Positions 34,622-44,145 of a stretch of DNA of 64,000 nt are shown one piece after another. The stretch lies in contig NZ_FRCQ01000013.1 in NCBI RefSeq assembly GCF_900142965.1, forward strand, positions 62,001-126,000. Direction: 5' to 3'. The notes beneath the pieces are model-generated. The model saw only the letters and a program-made list of their open reading frames with translations. It was not told the DNA's origin and searched no databases. Source of the stretch: Rhizobacter sp. OV335 (GTDB lineage Bacteria > Pseudomonadota > Gammaproteobacteria > Burkholderiales > Burkholderiaceae_C). A program made the position numbers and the translations under genes. Position 1 is the first letter of the stretch; every line of letters begins with the position of its first letter.

Positions 34622-35071
34622 TCAGGTGTCGCTGTGCTTGGCGGGCTTCGTGCCCGACGCCTTCGCCGGCCGCTTCTCGGGAGCAGGAGCGGCCGCCTCG
34701 GCCGGGGCCTCGCCTTCGGGGGCGGCCTTGGCCTCGGCTTTCACGTCGGCGCGCATCTCGGCCTTGGTGTCTGCCTTGCTCTCCGCCTTGGCACCGCCTG
34801 CGATCTGCGGCACCACCGGCTCGATCTTGTTCTCGCGCATGTAGTCGTTCATGTCGCGCCAGCCGGCGAACACCGAGGCCTTGTCGGCCTTCTTGTTCAG
34901 CGTGTAGCAGTCCTCGATGGCCCGGTTGGCGTGACGGCACGCGCCGCCGATCGCGCGGCCATCGGCCTCGCGCGCCGCGGCCAGCTTCTCGGCCGAATCG
35001 ACGCCCAGCATGTCGCAGCCGGCGAGGGCGGCGGTGCTGAGCAGGAGCGCGGAGATCAGGTGGCGTGGCAT
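34622..35071 (-). CDS. lipoprotein with Ala/Lys/Glu-rich tail
   Basis: A 149-residue lipoprotein with signal peptide and ALAGC lipobox (Cys19). The first part of the mature chain has three cysteines counting the lipidated one (ACRHANRAIEDCYTLNKKAD) and a helical WRDMNDYMRENKIEP. From about residue 90 on it is low complexity, built of Lys-Ala-Glu/Asp units, then Pro/Ala/Glu and a Lys-rich end. The tail resembles histone H1-like or cell-wall-contacting tails. I do not recognise a named family. It may span from membrane to peptidoglycan; that is inference. Confidence 0.72.
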   Translation of the reverse strand: MPRHLISALLLSTAALAGCDMLGVDSAEKLAAAREADGRAIGGACRHANRAIEDCYTLNKKADKASVFAGWRDMNDYMRENKIEPVVPQIAGGAKAESKADTKAEMRADVKAEAKAAPEGEAPAEAAAPAPEKRPAKASGTKPAKHSDT

Positions 35072-35139
35072 GGCGGGCAGTGGTCGGAGGACGGGTCTGT
35101 GGTCGCAGTGTCCGCTGCTTCGCGGCCGGGGCAGGCGTG

Positions 35140-35161
35140 AAAAAGCCCCTCGAAGAGGGGC
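35140..35161 (-). terminator. intrinsic terminator after htpX
   Basis: On the minus strand a 7-bp stem (GCCCCTC with GAGGGGC, three-base loop, 35145-35161) is followed directly by a run of five T. It lies 26 bases beyond the htpX stop and before the next leftward gene. Stem plus U-run is the standard factor-independent form. Confidence 0.85.
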
Positions 35162-35186
35162 CAGTTCGGGGCTTTGGCGATGCGGC

Positions 35187-36032
35187 TCAGGCGGGCCGCA
35201 TCGCCATCAGGCGTGCGACGCGTTCTTCGGTCGACGGATGGGTCGAGAACAGCCCCCGCAGCCCGCCGCCGGACAGCGGGTTCATGATCATCATCTGCGC
35301 CGTCTCCGGGTGGCGCTCGGCGGCCTCGAGCGGCGTGCCTTGCGCGTAGCGGTGGATCTTCTGCAGCGCGCTCGCCAGCGCCTGCGGGTCGCCGGAGATC
35401 TCGGCACCGCCGCGGTCGGCCTCGAACTCGCGGGCCCGGCTGATCGCCATCTGGATCAGGCTCGCCGCCAGCGGCGCGAGCAGCATCACCAGCAGCCCGA
35501 CGATCGGGTTGTGCGGCCGGCCTTCGCTGTCGCGTCCGCCGAAGAACATCGCGAAGTTCGCGAGCATCGAGATCGCGCCGGCCATCGTCGCGCTGACGGT
35601 GCTGATCAGGATGTCGCGGTGGCGCACGTGGGCGAGTTCATGGGCCATCACGCCGCGCAGCTCGCGCTCGCTCAGCACGCGCAGGATGCCGGTGGTGGCC
35701 GCCACCGCGGCGTGCTCCGGGTTGCGGCCGGTCGCGAAGGCGTTCGGTGCGTCTTCGTTGATCAGGTAGACGCGCGGCATCGGCAGCTGCGCACGCTGCG
35801 CGAGCTCGCGCACCATCCGGTAGAACTGCGGCGCCGAGGTCTCGTCGACCTCCTGCGCGTTGTACATGCGCAGCACCATCTTGTCGGAGAACCAGTAGCT
35901 GAAGAAGTTCATGCCGACGGCCACGACCAGCGCGATCATCATGCCGGCGCGGCCGCCGATCATCGCGCCGATGGCCATGAACAGCGCCGTGATGGCAGCC
36001 ATCAGCACCGCGGTCTTCAACAGGTTGAACAT
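35187..36032 (-). CDS. htpX: membrane zinc metalloprotease HtpX
   Basis: An M48 protease of the inner membrane that, with FtsH, degrades misfolded membrane proteins. The 281-residue protein has two N-terminal membrane helices ([20 protein letters not shown] and [14 protein letters not shown]) and the zinc site [12 protein letters not shown] (HEXXH). A second hydrophobic pair follows ([35 protein letters not shown]). [14 protein letters not shown] supplies the third ligand Glu, and the C-terminus ends in [15 protein letters not shown] terminator follows it. Confidence 0.95.
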   Translation of the reverse strand: MFNLLKTAVLMAAITALFMAIGAMIGGRAGMMIALVVAVGMNFFSYWFSDKMVLRMYNAQEVDETSAPQFYRMVRELAQRAQLPMPRVYLINEDAPNAFATGRNPEHAAVAATTGILRVLSERELRGVMAHELAHVRHRDILISTVSATMAGAISMLANFAMFFGGRDSEGRPHNPIVGLLVMLLAPLAASLIQMAISRAREFEADRGGAEISGDPQALASALQKIHRYAQGTPLEAAERHPETAQMMIMNPLSGGGLRGLFSTHPSTEERVARLMAMRPA

Positions 36033-36086
36033 GGGGAAACCCTTTCTCTTGCTACAGGGCCTCAGATGAGGTCCGCTGCCCCAAGT

Positions 36087-37052
36087 TCAATCGATGTGCC
36101 CGAAGGCGCTGCCGGGGGCGACCGGCCGCGACTGCAGCCAGGCCGAGGCCGCCAGCCGCTTGCCGCCGGGGCGCTGCAGCTCGGTCAGCAGCAGCGAGCC
36201 GGTGCCGCACGCGACCTCCAGGCCCTCGGCGCCGCTGGCCAGCACGCGGCCGGGCTGGCCGCTGCCGGCACGAACCTCGCCGCGCCAGAGCTTCACGGTC
36301 TCGCCGTCCAGCAGGCCGGTGGCGCCGGGGAACGGGTCGAAGGCGCGCAGCCGGCGCTCGAGCTGGTCGGCGGGCAGCGCCCAGTCGACGGCCGCCTCCG
36401 CCTTGTCGATCTTGTGCGCATAGCTGACGCCCTCGGCCGGCTGCGGCGTGCGCGGCATGCCGCCGCAGGTGGCCAGCTCGAGCGCCTCGACGATCAGGCG
36501 CCCGCCGAGCGGTGCCAGCCGGTCGTGCAGGCTGGCGGTGGTGTCGGCCGGCAGGATCGGCAGCGTCTCGACCAGCAGCATGTCGCCGGTGTCGAGCCCG
36601 GCGTCCATCTGCATGATCGTGATGCCGGTCTGGGCGTCGCCGGCCTCGATCGCGCGGTGGATGGGCGCAGCACCGCGCCAGCGCGGCAACAGCGAGGCGT
36701 GGATGTTCAGGCAGCCGCGCGCCGGCAGGTCGAGCACCCACTGCGGCAGGATCAGCCCGTAGGCAGCGACGACCATCAGGTCCGGGCGGGCCGCCTGCAG
36801 CGCGGCCCGAGCCGCGGCCGCATCGTCGGGGTACTTGCCGTCCAGCCGCAGGCTGCGCGGCTGGGCGACCGCGATGCCGTGGCTTTCGGCGAAGGCCTTC
36901 ACCGGCGACGGTTGCAGCTTCATGCCGCGGCCGGCCGGGCGGTCGGGCTGCGTCAGCACCAGCGGGATCTCGAATCCGGCGGCATGCAATCGGGCCAGCG
37001 CGATCTGCGCGAACTCGGGGGTGCCGGCGAAGACGACGCGCATCGCAGTCAT
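36087..37052 (-). CDS. fmt: methionyl-tRNA formyltransferase
   Basis: The enzyme formylates Met on initiator tRNA using 10-formyl-THF. The 321-residue protein shows [37 protein letters not shown] and the catalytic region [20 protein letters not shown] with [19 protein letters not shown]-terminal OB-like domain covers the last 100 residues. It lies 13 bases after def on the same strand. The initiator tRNA it acts on is encoded at 59655-59731 in this window. Confidence 0.96.
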   Translation of the reverse strand: MTAMRVVFAGTPEFAQIALARLHAAGFEIPLVLTQPDRPAGRGMKLQPSPVKAFAESHGIAVAQPRSLRLDGKYPDDAAAARAALQAARPDLMVVAAYGLILPQWVLDLPARGCLNIHASLLPRWRGAAPIHRAIEAGDAQTGITIMQMDAGLDTGDMLLVETLPILPADTTASLHDRLAPLGGRLIVEALELATCGGMPRTPQPAEGVSYAHKIDKAEAAVDWALPADQLERRLRAFDPFPGATGLLDGETVKLWRGEVRAGSGQPGRVLASGAEGLEVACGTGSLLLTELQRPGGKRLAASAWLQSRPVAPGSAFGHID

Positions 37053-37065
37053 CGGTTCGCGCGGC

Positions 37066-37578
37066 TCAAGGCCGCTGCTCGTCGCGCGTGCGCTTCAGCA
37101 TCTTGGTCTTGATGCGGTCGCGCTTCAGCGGGCTCAGGTACTCGACGAACACCTTGCCGAGCAGGTGGTCCATCTCGTGCTGCACGCACACCGCGAGCAG
37201 CCCTTCGGCGTCGAACTCGACGCTTTCGCCAGCGCGGTTCAGCGCGCGCACGCTGACGCGCGCGTGGCGGGGCACCTTGTCGTAGACCTGCGGCACCGAC
37301 AGGCAGCCTTCGTCGCCGGTCAGCATCTCGTCGCTGAGCGCCGTCAGCTCGGGGTTGATCAACACGTGCGGTTCGTCACGGCGTTCCGAGGTGTCGATCA
37401 CGATCACCCGTTCGTGGACGTCGACCTGCGTCGCCGCGAGGCCGACGCCGTCGGCCTGGTACATGGTCTCCAGCATGTCGTCGACAAGCTGTCGGATGCG
37501 TGCGTCCACTTGCGTGACAGCCTTCGCAACGGTGTGCAGGCGGGGATCGGGGTAACGAAGGATCGAGAGCTTGGCCAT
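37066..37578 (-). CDS. def: peptide deformylase
   Basis: A ferrous metalloenzyme that removes the formyl group from new proteins. The 170-residue protein has all three motifs: [17 protein letters not shown] with the metal Cys, and [12 protein letters not shown] with two metal His and catalytic Glu. The ATG at 37578 gives the family N-terminus [18 protein letters not shown]; a Met five residues earlier is unlikely. def and fmt form the classical pair for N-terminal formyl handling. Confidence 0.96.
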   Translation of the reverse strand: MAKLSILRYPDPRLHTVAKAVTQVDARIRQLVDDMLETMYQADGVGLAATQVDVHERVIVIDTSERRDEPHVLINPELTALSDEMLTGDEGCLSVPQVYDKVPRHARVSVRALNRAGESVEFDAEGLLAVCVQHEMDHLLGKVFVEYLSPLKRDRIKTKMLKRTRDEQRP

Positions 37579-37645
37579 GTGGGAAACGCGCAACGCCGGA
37601 CGGCGTGACAGGACGCACGCGAGGTGTGTCCGGAAGTCAATTTCG

Positions 37646-37674
37646 TTGCGATATCAAGGGTTTAGGGGCAGAAT
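37646..37674 (+). promoter_or_regulatory. candidate sigma70 promoter for the LysM gene
   Basis: TTGCGA (37646-37651) and CAGAAT (37669-37674) are separated by exactly 17 bases in an AT-richer stretch of the 208-base gap between the divergent def and LysM genes. Each hexamer matches the consensus at four positions. The leader would be about 105 bases. Confidence 0.45.
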
Positions 37675-37786
37675 CTGTGAAACTGAATGAAGATTTTCGC
37701 TGAGTCGCAGGCGTCGTGCCGCGGCCCGGTTCAGTTAACCGCACAACGCAGCATTGTGCTGCCTGAGCGCCCGGAGACTTACCTTC

Positions 37787-38956
37787 ATGACCCGAAGCCA
37801 CCGTATCGCCCTGTCGTTCCCCCGGGCTGCCGCCATCACCGTTGCGCTGGGCGTCTGCTTCGGTTCCGCGACCGCGAACGCAGAAGCCGGCAACTTCCCG
37901 ATCACGCCCAAGCAGCGCAGCACCGCCAAGCAGGTGGCCGAAGCCGGTGTCGCACTGTCCGAGCTGTCGCCCAACGCGCCCGATTCGTACACCGTGAAGA
38001 CCGGCGACACGCTGTGGGGCATCTCCAGCATGTTCCTCGTCAGCCCGTGGCGCTGGCCCGAGCTGTGGGGCATGAACCTCGACCAGATCCGCAATCCCCA
38101 CCTGATCTACCCGGGCCAGGTGCTGTTCCTCGACAAGGCCAATGGGCGTGCGCGGCTGCGCGTCGGCAGCGGCGAGCAGGGCGGCGTCGTCAAGCTGTCG
38201 CCGCGCGTGCGTGAAGGCGATCTGTCGCGCGACGGCATCCCGGCCATCGCGCTGAACCTGATCGAGCCGTTCCTGAACGAGGCGCTGATCCTCGACGAGA
38301 ACGAACTCGCAAAGGCGCCGCGCGTCGTCGCGACGCCCGAGGGCCGCGTGCTGCTGGCCCGTGGCGACAAGGCCTACGTGCGCGGCGACCTGGGCGGCGT
38401 GCGCAACTTCCGCTTCTTCCGCGAGCCGCAGCCTTTGCGCGACCCGACCACCAATGAAGTGCTGGGCTACGAGGCCTTCTACCTCGGCACCGGCGAGCTG
38501 ATCCGCCAAGGCGACACCAGCGGCGCCGCGCGGGCCGACGACATCGTCCCCGACACGTTCATGCTGAACAACATCCGCCAGGAAGTGCGTGTCGGCGACA
38601 AGCTGTCGCCGGTGCCTCCGCGCGAATTCCAGAACTACGTGCCGCGTGCGCCGCAGTCGCCGATCACCGGGCAGATCGTGTCGGTGTACGGCGAGGCGGT
38701 GGCAGCCGGCCAGAACCAGATCGTGTCGCTGAACAAGGGCGCACGCGACGGGCTCGAGAAGGGCAACGTGCTGGCGCTGTGGAAAGACGGCGCACGCACC
38801 GTCGACAAGACCGAAGCAGGTTCACCAGCGATCAAGCTGCCGGACGAGCGCCACGGCTTCCTGTTTGTCTTCCGCGTGTTCGACCGCATGTCGTACGCGC
38901 TGATCCTGTCGGTGCAGGAACCGGTTCGCCGCGGCGACCGCTTCACGCAGCCCTGA
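37787..38956 (+). CDS. LysM-domain peptidoglycan-binding protein
   Basis: A 389-residue secreted protein. The signal peptide ends near SATANAEA at residues 32-36. One LysM domain (YTVKTGDTLWGISSMFL to IYPGQVLFL, about residues 65-115) follows. A long C-terminal region resembles a set of beta-rich segments (GYEAFYLGTGELIRQGD, ITGQIVSVYGEAVAAGQN) seen in Burkholderiales proteins of this type and in BamE- or SH3-like folds. LysM binds GlcNAc of peptidoglycan. The neighbouring order def-LysM-dprA-smg is typical of the order. GGAG lies 12 bases before the ATG. Confidence 0.88.
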   Translation: MTRSHRIALSFPRAAAITVALGVCFGSATANAEAGNFPITPKQRSTAKQVAEAGVALSELSPNAPDSYTVKTGDTLWGISSMFLVSPWRWPELWGMNLDQIRNPHLIYPGQVLFLDKANGRARLRVGSGEQGGVVKLSPRVREGDLSRDGIPAIALNLIEPFLNEALILDENELAKAPRVVATPEGRVLLARGDKAYVRGDLGGVRNFRFFREPQPLRDPTTNEVLGYEAFYLGTGELIRQGDTSGAARADDIVPDTFMLNNIRQEVRVGDKLSPVPPREFQNYVPRAPQSPITGQIVSVYGEAVAAGQNQIVSLNKGARDGLEKGNVLALWKDGARTVDKTEAGSPAIKLPDERHGFLFVFRVFDRMSYALILSVQEPVRRGDRFTQP

Positions 38957-39012
38957 ACGCCCTGCGCTGACCGCGACTGCCGCGTTGTTGTTGTCGGGCA
39001 GTCGCCGGTCGG

Positions 39013-40179
39013 ATGACCGGCATGGGTGCTTCCCCCGCGTTCCATGGGTCCGCCCCGATCGATGATTGGGCGGCCTGGGTTCGGCTGACCGAAACTCCCG
39101 ACGTCGGGCGCGAGGCAGCACGCAAGCTGCTGGCGGCGTTCGGCTCGCCCCAGGCGGTGCTGCAGGCGGGATCTGCCGCGCGCCGGCAGGTCGTCGCGCC
39201 GGCCATCGCCGATGCGTTGAATGAGGTGCCGGCGGAACTCTCCGATCTGCTGGACACCACGCAGCGCTGGCTTGCCTCGGCCCCGGCCGATGCACCGCGC
39301 CGCATCGTCACGCTGGGCGATCCCCACTATCCGGCAGCGTTGCTGCAGACCGCCGACCCGCCGTTGATGTTCTATGCCGAGGGGCGCATCGAACTGCTGG
39401 CCGCGCCCTGCGTGGCCATCGTCGGCAGCCGGCAGGCGACGCCCCAGGGGCTGGCGAATGCGAAGGCCTTTGCGCGCGCGTTGGGCGAGGCCGGCATGAC
39501 GGTCGTGTCCGGACTCGCCCAGGGCATCGACGGCGCGGCGCACGAAGGCGCGCTGCAGGGGCCTTCGAGCACCATCGCGGTGGTCGGCACCGGCCTGGAC
39601 CAGGTCTTCCCGAAACGCCATGCCGCGCTGGCGCAGCGGATCAGCGTCGAGGGGCTGATGCTCAGCGAATACGCGCTCGGCATGCCGCCGCTGCCGCACA
39701 ACTTCCCTCAGCGCAATCGCATCATCGCCGGGCTGTCGCGAGGCACGCTGGTCGTCGAGGCGGCGCTGCAATCGGGGTCGCTGATCAGCGCCCGACTGGC
39801 CAGCGAGGCGGGGCGCGAGGTGTTCGCGATTCCCGGGTCGATCCATTCGCCGCAGTCGCGCGGTTGCCACGGCCTCATCAAGCAGGGCGCCAAGCTGGTC
39901 GAGAGCGCGGCCGACGTGCTGGAGGAGATCCAGTTCCCTCTGCACACGGCCGCCGGCGCGAATGCCGAGGTGGGTGCTCACGCGGACGCTACTTCCGACG
40001 ATGCCGTCGAAGATGCGGTGCTGGCTGCCCTCGGCTTCGAGCCGGCCAACCTGGATGCGCTGGTGGCGCGCACCGGATGGTCGGCGCAGCAGCTCAACAT
40101 CCGACTGCTGGAGCTCGAACTGGAGGGCCGCGTCAACCGCCTTCCGGGGCAGCTGTTTCAGAGGGTTTCAGCCGCCTGA
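39013..40179 (+). CDS. dprA: DNA-processing protein DprA
   Basis: DprA binds incoming single-stranded DNA in natural transformation and loads RecA. The 388-residue protein has an N-terminal SAM-like helical region, then the Rossmann core with YPAALLQTADPPLMFYAEG, CVAIVGSRQATPQGLANAKA, SGLAQGIDGAAHEGAL and FPQRNRIIAGLSRGTLVVEA. A C-terminal winged-helix (LGFEPANLDALVARTGW) completes the usual long form. A second Met three codons in could also serve. It precedes smg by 63 bases. Confidence 0.94.
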   Translation: MTGMGASPAFHGSAPIDDWAAWVRLTETPDVGREAARKLLAAFGSPQAVLQAGSAARRQVVAPAIADALNEVPAELSDLLDTTQRWLASAPADAPRRIVTLGDPHYPAALLQTADPPLMFYAEGRIELLAAPCVAIVGSRQATPQGLANAKAFARALGEAGMTVVSGLAQGIDGAAHEGALQGPSSTIAVVGTGLDQVFPKRHAALAQRISVEGLMLSEYALGMPPLPHNFPQRNRIIAGLSRGTLVVEAALQSGSLISARLASEAGREVFAIPGSIHSPQSRGCHGLIKQGAKLVESAADVLEEIQFPLHTAAGANAEVGAHADATSDDAVEDAVLAALGFEPANLDALVARTGWSAQQLNIRLLELELEGRVNRLPGQLFQRVSAA

Positions 40180-40242
40180 GCCACCCCGAACGCAGGGCTT
40201 TTTGCCGCTCATCCAGCAGTGACGCTGCGGTATAGTGGGTTC

Positions 40243-40695
40243 ATGTTCGACGTGCTTGTCTACCTGTACGAAAACTACTGGCGGCCGGACGCATGTCCCG
40301 ACCACGCCCAGTTGACGCGCAAGCTGTCGGCGATGGGCTTCGAGTCGGACGAGATCGAAGAAGCCTTGTCCTGGCTCGACGGTCTGGCCACTGCGGCGCA
40401 GTCCCATGCCGGCGAGCAGAGCGCCGACAGCCTGCGCGTGTACTCCCCGGCCGAGCAAGAGCACCTGGGCGAGGCATCGATCGGCTTCGTCAGCTTCCTC
40501 GAATCCGCCGGCGTGCTGCCGCCGCCGATGCGCGAGATGGTCATCGACCGTGCCACGGCGATTTCCGGCGGGCCGGTCGACCTCGAAGACCTGAAGATCA
40601 TCGTGCTGATGGTGTTCTGGAGCCTGGGCGAAGAACCCGATGCGCTGATCCTGGACGAGTTGTTCGTCGACGAAGCGGACCGGCTGATCCACTGA
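40243..40695 (+). CDS. smg: Smg family protein (DUF494)
   Basis: A 150-residue soluble acidic protein of the Smg/DUF494 family, which regularly follows dprA in beta- and gammaproteobacteria. The family N-terminus MFDVLVYLYENYW and the middle FESDEIEEALSWLDGL are clear, and the C-terminus ends EADRLIH. The name comes from 'suppressor of merodiploid growth' in early work; no biochemical role is established. The upstream in-frame ATG at 40219 precedes the conserved start and is rejected. A strong terminator follows. Confidence 0.9.
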   Translation: MFDVLVYLYENYWRPDACPDHAQLTRKLSAMGFESDEIEEALSWLDGLATAAQSHAGEQSADSLRVYSPAEQEHLGEASIGFVSFLESAGVLPPPMREMVIDRATAISGGPVDLEDLKIIVLMVFWSLGEEPDALILDELFVDEADRLIH

Positions 40696-40718
40696 GCACC
40701 GGCTTCGCACCAAGCAGA

Positions 40719-40745
40719 AGGCCACCGCATGCGGTGGCCTTTTTG
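40719..40745 (+). terminator. intrinsic terminator after smg
   Basis: AGGCCACCGC and GCGGTGGCCT form a perfect 10-bp stem with a two-base loop (40719-40740), followed by TTTTG. It ends the dprA-smg transcript. On the other strand it lies 17 bases beyond the DUF1631 gene stop, but with a shorter T-run, so it may act in both directions. Confidence 0.88.
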
Positions 40746-40761
40746 TTGGGTGGCGGCAGCC

Positions 40762-43041
40762 TCAGTTCAGCAGCCGGCTCGGATCGACATCGAGCTTCGC
40801 CAGTGCGCTGCGGGTGGCCCGCACGGTCAGCGATTCGTCCTGCGCCGGCACCAGCAGCCCGGCCTGCAGGAAGGCGGCCAGTCGGTGCTGCTGGAACAGG
40901 ATGCCCCGCCCGTGCGGCGACACGAACAACGCCAGCTGGCGCCGCAGCCCCTGCCACGCCAACTGCACCGCTTCGTTGCGGTTGCGGTAGTCGAGCATGT
41001 ACCAGCCGCCCACCTGGAGTTCGCGTGCCCAGGTCATCATCGCCGGCGTCGGCATCGAACCGCCTTCGCCGACCACCTCGAGTTCGGCGCTCTCATGGCC
41101 TGACAGGTCGAGCACCATCGCTTCGTCGATGTCGACGTCCGCGGAGTCGGGCAGCATCTCCTCGAGCGTCTCGAGGCGCACCATCAGTTCCTCGAGCCGC
41201 TCCTGCGGGATCGCGGCGGTCTTCGCGGTGAACGCCGCGGCGAGCGAGTTGTTCAGCCGCTGGATGTGTTCGTCCTGGCGCTCCGGCGAGACACCGGCGT
41301 GGTCCATGCCTTCGCGCAGCGTCTTCAGCAGCGGCGGCAGGCGGCGGATCACCTCGGCGCGCTCCTCGCGCGAGACCTTCGCGCTCGCCGACCAGATCAG
41401 GTCGGCCGCCGCGCGCTTCATCGTCTTGGTTTCCTGGCCCTGCGCGCCGCTCTTCACGGCCGTCATCGCCATCACGTCGGCCCAGACCTGGAACAGGAAG
41501 TCGCGCACGCCTTCCTGCACCGGCACCTCGTTGAGCATCTTGCGCAGCTCGATCGTGTACTGGATCGCGAGCGTCTCTCGCTGCTCGACCTGCTGCGCCA
41601 GCGAGACGCCCTTGCGGGTCGCTTCGTTCTCGTTCTGGAAATAGTTCTCGAGGAACTTCTCGAACTCGGTCAGCACCGTCTGGAACACGCGGCGCCCGGT
41701 GTCCGGGTAGGCCTCGACGACCTGCACGACGCGCTTGATCTCGCGCTCGAGCGCATCGCCGACGGCGCGGCTGGTGGAGTCGAAGCCCATCACGCAGGCA
41801 CCCATGCGGTCGATCAGCCGGCGCGCCGGGTGGTCGACGGTCGCGAAGAAGTCGGGCTCGCTGACGGCGACGCGCAGCACCGGCATCTGCAGCCGGGCGA
41901 ACCAGACGCGCACGACGGCCGGGATGCGCTCCTCGGTCAGGATGCTCTGGAACAGCAGCGCGACGATCTCGATCGTCGCGCGCTCGACTGGCGTCGACGC
42001 GGCCTTCTTCAGCGCCTGCTTGCGCTGGTGCAGCTCTTCGAGCAGGGCCGGCGTGCTGACCTGGCCCGGCCCGGTGCGCGGGGAATCTTGCGAACCCAGC
42101 CGCCGCTGGATGCCTTGCTGGGCATCCGAGATCGCGGCCTTCAGCTCGGGCGAGGTCGAATTCATCGGCGCCGTGCGGCTGAAATCGGGCAGCTGCCGAC
42201 CGATCAGCCGGTTCAGGCGCCCGAGCACGGCTTCGGCATGGTCCGACCCGCGGGCAAAGCCGCCGGCCCGGGTCATCATGCGGGTTTCTTCGCCGACCCC
42301 GGTGCGGCCGAAGCCGGTGGCCGGCTGCGCGGCGGTGGCCGATGCGCCACCCGAGCCGCCTCCCGCAGCGCTCTGGGAATTGCGCGTGCGGCGGATGAAC
42401 GGGCGCAGGTCGATGTCGGGCAGCACGCCCTTCTGCACGAGCCAGCGGTTGGTCTCGTGGTACGCCTCTTCGGCGAAATGGGCGAACTCTTCGTGGATCA
42501 CGCCTTGCAGCGTGCGCCACAGGTCATGGTTGAGCGAGGCACCGCGCCATGCGGCGGTGACGATGCGCGCGAGCACATGGGGCCGCAGCACGTCGTTGGT
42601 GTCGAGCTCGTCGCGGCGCTCCATCGCCGACATGCGCGAGCGCAGGTCGGTGAACTCCCACGACGACTTGTCCATCATCGCCAGCGCCAGCCGGGAACTC
42701 AGGATCTCGACCTCGATGGTGTCGTCGTCGACCAGCGTCATGCTGGCGGCGCGCCCCGGCGGCGGCAGGTCGCCCGGGCGGGATGCCGACACCATGCCGC
42801 TGCCGAGCGACGCACGCAGTGCCGTCGTCATGCCGCTGACCCACAGCGGCGCAGCACGGCGCAGGTCGGCCGCGGCGTCGCGGCGCTTGTACTGGATGCC
42901 GTGCTCGGCCGTCTGGGCGGCAAGCAAGCGGGCACCTTCTTCGACGGCCTGGACGATGCCCGGCACGCCGTACAGCAGCCGCTCGACGTAGGAGCGGCGC
43001 GCCTGGGCGGCCAGGGCCAACGAATCGGCGGCGGTCGCCAT
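40762..43041 (-). CDS. DUF1631 family protein
   Basis: A 759-residue cytosolic helical protein matching DUF1631, a family found mainly in beta- and gammaproteobacteria. Landmarks include LRASLGSGMVSASRPG near residue 80, DEIEVEILSSRLALAMMDK-like and VLRPHVLARIVTAAWRGASL in the first third, and long charged helices to about residue 640. The last 110 residues (MTWARELQVGGWYMLDYRNR, RGILFQQHRLAAFLQAGL) look like a PilZ-related beta domain, so c-di-GMP-linked control is possible but not shown. The gene starts 41 bases after secF ends and may be its distal co-transcribed neighbour. Confidence 0.83.
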   Translation of the reverse strand: MATAADSLALAAQARRSYVERLLYGVPGIVQAVEEGARLLAAQTAEHGIQYKRRDAAADLRRAAPLWVSGMTTALRASLGSGMVSASRPGDLPPPGRAASMTLVDDDTIEVEILSSRLALAMMDKSSWEFTDLRSRMSAMERRDELDTNDVLRPHVLARIVTAAWRGASLNHDLWRTLQGVIHEEFAHFAEEAYHETNRWLVQKGVLPDIDLRPFIRRTRNSQSAAGGGSGGASATAAQPATGFGRTGVGEETRMMTRAGGFARGSDHAEAVLGRLNRLIGRQLPDFSRTAPMNSTSPELKAAISDAQQGIQRRLGSQDSPRTGPGQVSTPALLEELHQRKQALKKAASTPVERATIEIVALLFQSILTEERIPAVVRVWFARLQMPVLRVAVSEPDFFATVDHPARRLIDRMGACVMGFDSTSRAVGDALEREIKRVVQVVEAYPDTGRRVFQTVLTEFEKFLENYFQNENEATRKGVSLAQQVEQRETLAIQYTIELRKMLNEVPVQEGVRDFLFQVWADVMAMTAVKSGAQGQETKTMKRAAADLIWSASAKVSREERAEVIRRLPPLLKTLREGMDHAGVSPERQDEHIQRLNNSLAAAFTAKTAAIPQERLEELMVRLETLEEMLPDSADVDIDEAMVLDLSGHESAELEVVGEGGSMPTPAMMTWARELQVGGWYMLDYRNRNEAVQLAWQGLRRQLALFVSPHGRGILFQQHRLAAFLQAGLLVPAQDESLTVRATRSALAKLDVDPSRLLN

Positions 43042-43081
43042 GAAGGTGTCGGATAGCGCTCGAGTGGGGGAAGCCCTTACT

Positions 43082-44113
43082 CTACACCACCGCTCCGGCG
43101 TTCGGGTCGTCCGGATCGGTCTCTTTGGCGGTCGCTTTCATCAGGTCTTCACGCTTCACGCCCAGCCACATCGCGATGGCAGCGGCGACGAAAACCGACG
43201 AGTAGATGCCGAACAGGATGCCGATCGTCAGCGCCACGGCGAAGTAATGCAGCGTCTGGCCACCGAAGATCAGCATCGACAGCACCATCATCTGCGTGCT
43301 GCCGTGCGTGATGATGGTGCGGCTCATCGTGCTGGTGATCGCGTGGTCGATGACCTCGTGCGTCGACATCTTGCGGTACCTGCGGAAGGCTTCGCGGATC
43401 CGGTCGAAGATCACGACCGATTCGTTGACCGAGTAGCCCAGCACCGCGAGCACGGCGGCCAGCACCGACAGGCTGAACTCCCACTGGAAGAACGCGAAGA
43501 AGCCCAGGATGATGATCACGTCGTGCAGGTTGGCGACGATCGCGGCGACCGAGAACTTCCACTCGAAGCGGAAGGCGAGGTACAGCATGATCCCGGCGAT
43601 CACGAAGACCAGCGCCTTGGCGCCGTCTTCAGCCAGCTCGCGGCCGACCTGCGGGCCGACGAACTCGTTGCGGCGCAGCGTCACCGGCTCGGCGTCGCCG
43701 GCGGTGCAGACCGGCCGTGAGACGGCCTCGCCCTTGTCGCTGACGAACTGCTTGGTCGAGACCGTGCCCTTCTCGGCTGTGCACAGCGCGCCGAACACCC
43801 GCTCGACGACCACGTCCTGCTTGACGTCGGGCCGCACCGGCAGGCGGATCAGCACATCGCGCGCGCTGCCGAAGTTCTGAACCTGGGCCTCACCCAGCTG
43901 CAGCGTCTCGACGATGCCGCGCACCCGGTTGATGTCGGCCGACTGCGAATATGCCGTCTCGATCAGCGTGCCGCCGGTGAACTCGACCGACAGGTGCAGG
44001 CCGCGGGTCACGAGGAAGAACACCGCGGCCAGGAAGGTCAGCAGCGACACGATGTTGAACACCAGCGCGTGCCGCATGAACGGGATGTCGCGCTTGATCC
44101 GGAAGAATTCCAT
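43082..44113 (-). CDS. secF: protein translocase subunit SecF
   Basis: SecF works with SecD and YajC at the periplasmic side of SecYEG and uses the proton gradient to complete export. The 343-residue protein has the N-terminal helix FNIVSLLTFLAAVFFLV, the periplasmic LSVEFTGGTLIETAYSQSAD and five further membrane helices, with SVNESVVIFDRIREAFRRYR typical of the SecF RND-like core. It lies 32 bases after secD. The periplasmic loop is longer than in E. coli SecF, with a Cys pair (ALCTAEKG and RPVCTAGD) that could form a disulfide. Confidence 0.95.
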   Translation of the reverse strand: MEFFRIKRDIPFMRHALVFNIVSLLTFLAAVFFLVTRGLHLSVEFTGGTLIETAYSQSADINRVRGIVETLQLGEAQVQNFGSARDVLIRLPVRPDVKQDVVVERVFGALCTAEKGTVSTKQFVSDKGEAVSRPVCTAGDAEPVTLRRNEFVGPQVGRELAEDGAKALVFVIAGIMLYLAFRFEWKFSVAAIVANLHDVIIILGFFAFFQWEFSLSVLAAVLAVLGYSVNESVVIFDRIREAFRRYRKMSTHEVIDHAITSTMSRTIITHGSTQMMVLSMLIFGGQTLHYFAVALTIGILFGIYSSVFVAAAIAMWLGVKREDLMKATAKETDPDDPNAGAVV

Positions 44114-44145
44114 GGAGATGCCTGCTTGTTCTGGTGTTGCGTGGA

